Assembly (NCBI RefSeq): GCF_003576245.1
Contig: NZ_QWGA01000003.1
Coordinates: forward strand, 1,479,265-1,543,264
Length of the DNA: 64,000 bases
Direction of reading: 5' to 3'
From: Henriciella algicola
GTDB lineage: Bacteria; Pseudomonadota; Alphaproteobacteria; Caulobacterales; Hyphomonadaceae
In this document: positions 61,986-64,000 of the stretch, one piece after another
How positions within the stretch are numbered: position 1 is the first letter of the stretch
How the letters are laid out: each line of letters starts with the position of its first letter
Made by a program: the position numbers and the translations under genes
The notes under the pieces: generated by a model
Databases searched by the model: none
What the model was told of the DNA's origin: nothing
The model's input: only the letters and a program-made list of their open reading frames with translations

Positions 61986-62924
61986 TCAGGCGTCGCTCAC
62001 ATTGTCGAGATACCACTGGTAGGTGGTCGCGATCCCGTCGCGCAGGCTGATCGATGGCTCCCAGCCCATCTCACGGAGGCGCGTTGCCGACATGAGCTTG
62101 CGTGGCGTGCCGTCCGGCTTGGTCTCATCCTTGACGATCTTGCCGTCGAAGCCGACCACGTCTGCGACCATTTCCATCAGTTCGAGAATGGTGACATCCG
62201 TGCCGGACCCGACATTCACGTGCTCATAGCCGGAATAATTCTTCAGCAGGAAGACGAGTGCGTCGGCGCAGTCATCGCAGTGAAGGAATTCGCGGCGCGG
62301 CGTGCCCGTGCCCCAGATCTCGATCTCGCTGGCACCAGCCTTCTTGGCCTCATGCGCCTTGCGGATGAGGGCAGGCAGGACGTGGCTGGATTTCAGGTCG
62401 AAATTGTCGCCGGGGCCATAAAGATTGGTCGGCATGGCAGAGACATAGTCGCGGCCATACTGCTTGCGATAGGCCTGGGCGAGCTTGATGCCTGCGATCT
62501 TGGCAATCGCATACCATTCATTGGTCGGCTCAAGCGGCCCGGTCAGCAGGCTCTCCTCAGCGATCGGCTGTTCGGCGAACTTCGGATAGATGCAGCTGGA
62601 GCCCAAGAAGAGGATGCGGTCGACATCGCTCTTGTGGGCGGCATTGATGATGTTCGCCTCGATCATGAGGTTGTCGTAGAGAAAGTCCGCCGGATAGGTG
62701 TCATTGGCAAGAATGCCGCCGACCTTGGCGGCTGCGACGACGATGGCATCCGGCTTCATCTCGGCCAGCAGCTTTTCGGTCTCATCCTGGCGGATGAGAT
62801 TGGCCTTGTCGCGGCCGGCGATGATCACCTCGCAGTTTTCCTGCTCCAGACGGCGCACGGTTGCGGCGCCGACCATCCCGCGATGGCCGGCAACCCACAC
62901 CCGTTTTCCAGCGAGGTCATACAT
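61986..62924 (-). CDS. fcl: GDP-L-fucose synthase
   Basis: This 312-residue bifunctional epimerase/reductase converts GDP-4-keto-6-deoxy-D-mannose to GDP-L-fucose with NADPH. VWVAGHRGMVGAATVRRL holds the cofactor motif, ILFLGSSCIYPKFAEQPI and NEWYAIAKIAGIKLAQAYRKQYG (YxxxK) the active site, and RREFLHCDDCADALVFLL the end of the fold. Stop 2 bp downstream of the gmd gene. Together they supply fucose for the surface glycan. Confidence 0.95.
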   Translation of the reverse strand: MYDLAGKRVWVAGHRGMVGAATVRRLEQENCEVIIAGRDKANLIRQDETEKLLAEMKPDAIVVAAAKVGGILANDTYPADFLYDNLMIEANIINAAHKSDVDRILFLGSSCIYPKFAEQPIAEESLLTGPLEPTNEWYAIAKIAGIKLAQAYRKQYGRDYVSAMPTNLYGPGDNFDLKSSHVLPALIRKAHEAKKAGASEIEIWGTGTPRREFLHCDDCADALVFLLKNYSGYEHVNVGSGTDVTILELMEMVADVVGFDGKIVKDETKPDGTPRKLMSATRLREMGWEPSISLRDGIATTYQWYLDNVSDA

Positions 62925-62926
62925 GA

Positions 62927-63997
62927 TCAGGCGTCCTTCCAGACCGGGTCGCGCTGCATGACTTTGAGGTCCGACTGGACCATCTCACGAGCGAGATCGC
63001 GCGGTGAGGTCTCGTGGCTCCAGCCGAGCTGCTTCTTCGCCTTGGCCGGATCGCCGAGCAGGAGCTCAACCTCGGTCGGGCGGAAGTAGCGTGGATCGAC
63101 CTCGACGAGGCATTTGCCGGTCTCCGAGCAGTAGCCTTTCTCGTCGACGCCCTTGCCCTTCCATTCGAGCTTGATGCCGACATCTTCGAAGGCCCACTCG
63201 ACGAACTGGCGCACATGGGTCGTCTCACCGGTGGCGAGAACATAGTCGTCCGCCTTGTCCTGCTGCAGCATGAGCCACATGCCGCGGACATATTCACGGG
63301 CATGGCCCCAGTCGCGCTGGGCGTCGAGGTTGCCGAGATAGAGCTTTTCCTGACGGCCAAGCTTGATGGCGGCAGCCGCGCGCGTGATCTTGCGGGTCAC
63401 GAAGGTCTCGCCGCGCAGCGGGCTCTCGTGGTTGAAGAGGATGCCGTTGGAGGCGTGCATGCCATAGGCTTCGCGGTAGTTCACCACGATCCAGTAAGCG
63501 TAGAGCTTGGCGGCAGCGTAAGGGCTGCGCGGATAGAAGGGGGTGGTTTCCTTCTGTGGCACTTCCTGAACGAGGCCATAAAGCTCCGAGGTAGACGCTT
63601 GGTAGAAGCGGGTCTTGTCTTCCATGCCGAGGATACGGATCGCCTCGAGCAGGCGAAGCGCGCCCACGGCGTCGGCGTTCGCGGTGTACTCAGGCGTCTC
63701 GAAGGAGACCTGGACGTGGCTCTGTGCGGCGAGGTTGTAGATCTCGTCTGGCTGGGACTCCTGGACGATCCGGATGAGGTTCGTCGAATCGGTCATGTCG
63801 CCATAGTGGAGGATCAGGCGCGGGTCATCGACATGCGGGTCCTGATAGAGATGCTCGATACGTCCGGTGTTGAACGAGGAAGACCGGCGTTTCACGCCAT
63901 GGACCGTATAGCCCTTCTCCAGCAGGAGTTCGACCAGATACGCCCCATCCTGTCCCGTCACGCCAGTGACCAGCGCTGTCTTGTTTTTCGATGTCAT
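62927..63997 (-). CDS. gmd: GDP-mannose 4,6-dehydratase
   Basis: The 356-residue enzyme makes GDP-4-keto-6-deoxy-D-mannose. [38 protein letters not shown] (in parts) holds the cofactor loop; [38 protein letters not shown] includes the YxxxK site. [15 protein letters not shown] and [22 protein letters not shown] follow. The start is only a few bases inside the right edge, so any upstream gene is out of view. Confidence 0.96.
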   Translation of the reverse strand: MTSKNKTALVTGVTGQDGAYLVELLLEKGYTVHGVKRRSSSFNTGRIEHLYQDPHVDDPRLILHYGDMTDSTNLIRIVQESQPDEIYNLAAQSHVQVSFETPEYTANADAVGALRLLEAIRILGMEDKTRFYQASTSELYGLVQEVPQKETTPFYPRSPYAAAKLYAYWIVVNYREAYGMHASNGILFNHESPLRGETFVTRKITRAAAAIKLGRQEKLYLGNLDAQRDWGHAREYVRGMWLMLQQDKADDYVLATGETTHVRQFVEWAFEDVGIKLEWKGKGVDEKGYCSETGKCLVEVDPRYFRPTEVELLLGDPAKAKKQLGWSHETSPRDLAREMVQSDLKVMQRDPVWKDA

Positions 63998-64000
63998 TGA

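Noticed and set aside
1..64000. CRISPR arrays, tRNA or rRNA genes, insertion sequences, integrases
   Set aside because: I looked for regularly spaced direct repeats, tRNA-like T-loops and transposase motifs in the intergenic regions and saw none. Lack of a computational scan limits this.

Overview
The window is GC-rich, densely coding DNA that most resembles an alphaproteobacterium, probably of the Hyphomonadaceae/Caulobacterales type. Four things suggest this: a (2S)-methylsuccinyl-CoA dehydrogenase of the ethylmalonyl-CoA pathway, a two-domain dCTP deaminase of the alphaproteobacterial form, a large TonB-dependent receptor, and intergenic palindromes of a kind I recall as dispersed in these genomes. 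The taxonomic call is inference; no rRNA gene is present.

The left part (1-31.5 kb) is mostly ordinary chromosome. It holds a truncated radical-SAM-like gene, an XRE regulator with a small membrane protein and a perfect operator-like palindrome, an MFS exporter, an N-acyl-D-amino-acid deacylase-type amidohydrolase, dCTP deaminase, metZ, apaG, a DMT transporter, an amidase, a BrkB-type membrane protein and a small phosphatase. The RNase P RNA follows, then DUF2721, kdsD, an RraB-like gene and a phospholipase D-type enzyme. A 794-bp stretch without a convincing gene (15,836-16,629) carries inverted copies of a palindromic repeat and several strong hairpins. Next to it lies an AT-rich, probably acquired gene (16,630-17,715) with an N-terminal DUF4062/TIR-like domain. 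Beyond this are mcd, selO, a TonB-dependent receptor, galE, a leftward kdsB/histidine phosphatase/Gfo-Idh/cysQ operon, and cysD-cysNC.

The right part (31.7-64 kb) is a large surface-glycan locus. It contains several glycosyltransferases, a Wzm/Wzt-type ABC exporter whose ATPase has a C-terminal glycan-binding domain, and two paralogous KpsS-like capsule proteins. It also has a hexapeptide acyltransferase, a putative glycosidase-like protein and two groups of genes that look like a nonulosonic or ulosonic acid pathway: transketolase, CMP-sugar transferase and aldehyde dehydrogenase at 32.8-37.0 kb, and a NeuB-like synthase, KdsC-like phosphatase and SDR at 49.9-54.1 kb. gmd-fcl for GDP-L-fucose closes the window. 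Decorating enzymes include FkbM methyltransferases, a SAM methyltransferase, two tandem phytanoyl-CoA-dioxygenase-like proteins and a PAPS-dependent sulfotransferase. cysD/cysNC (PAPS supply) and cysQ (PAP removal) lie in the same window, which suggests a sulfated surface polysaccharide.

The most interesting candidates are: (1) an FkbM methyltransferase fused to a roughly 400-residue coiled coil with an 18-residue repeat, which could cap and measure glycan chains as WbdD does in E. coli; (2) a DUF2793 phage or gene-transfer-agent-type fibre protein next to an SGNH-like protein, embedded in the glycan locus; (3) the split ulosonic-acid pathway; (4) the tandem dioxygenases beside the sulfotransferase; and (5) the isolated AT-rich TIR/DUF4062-like gene with its structured non-coding neighbour.
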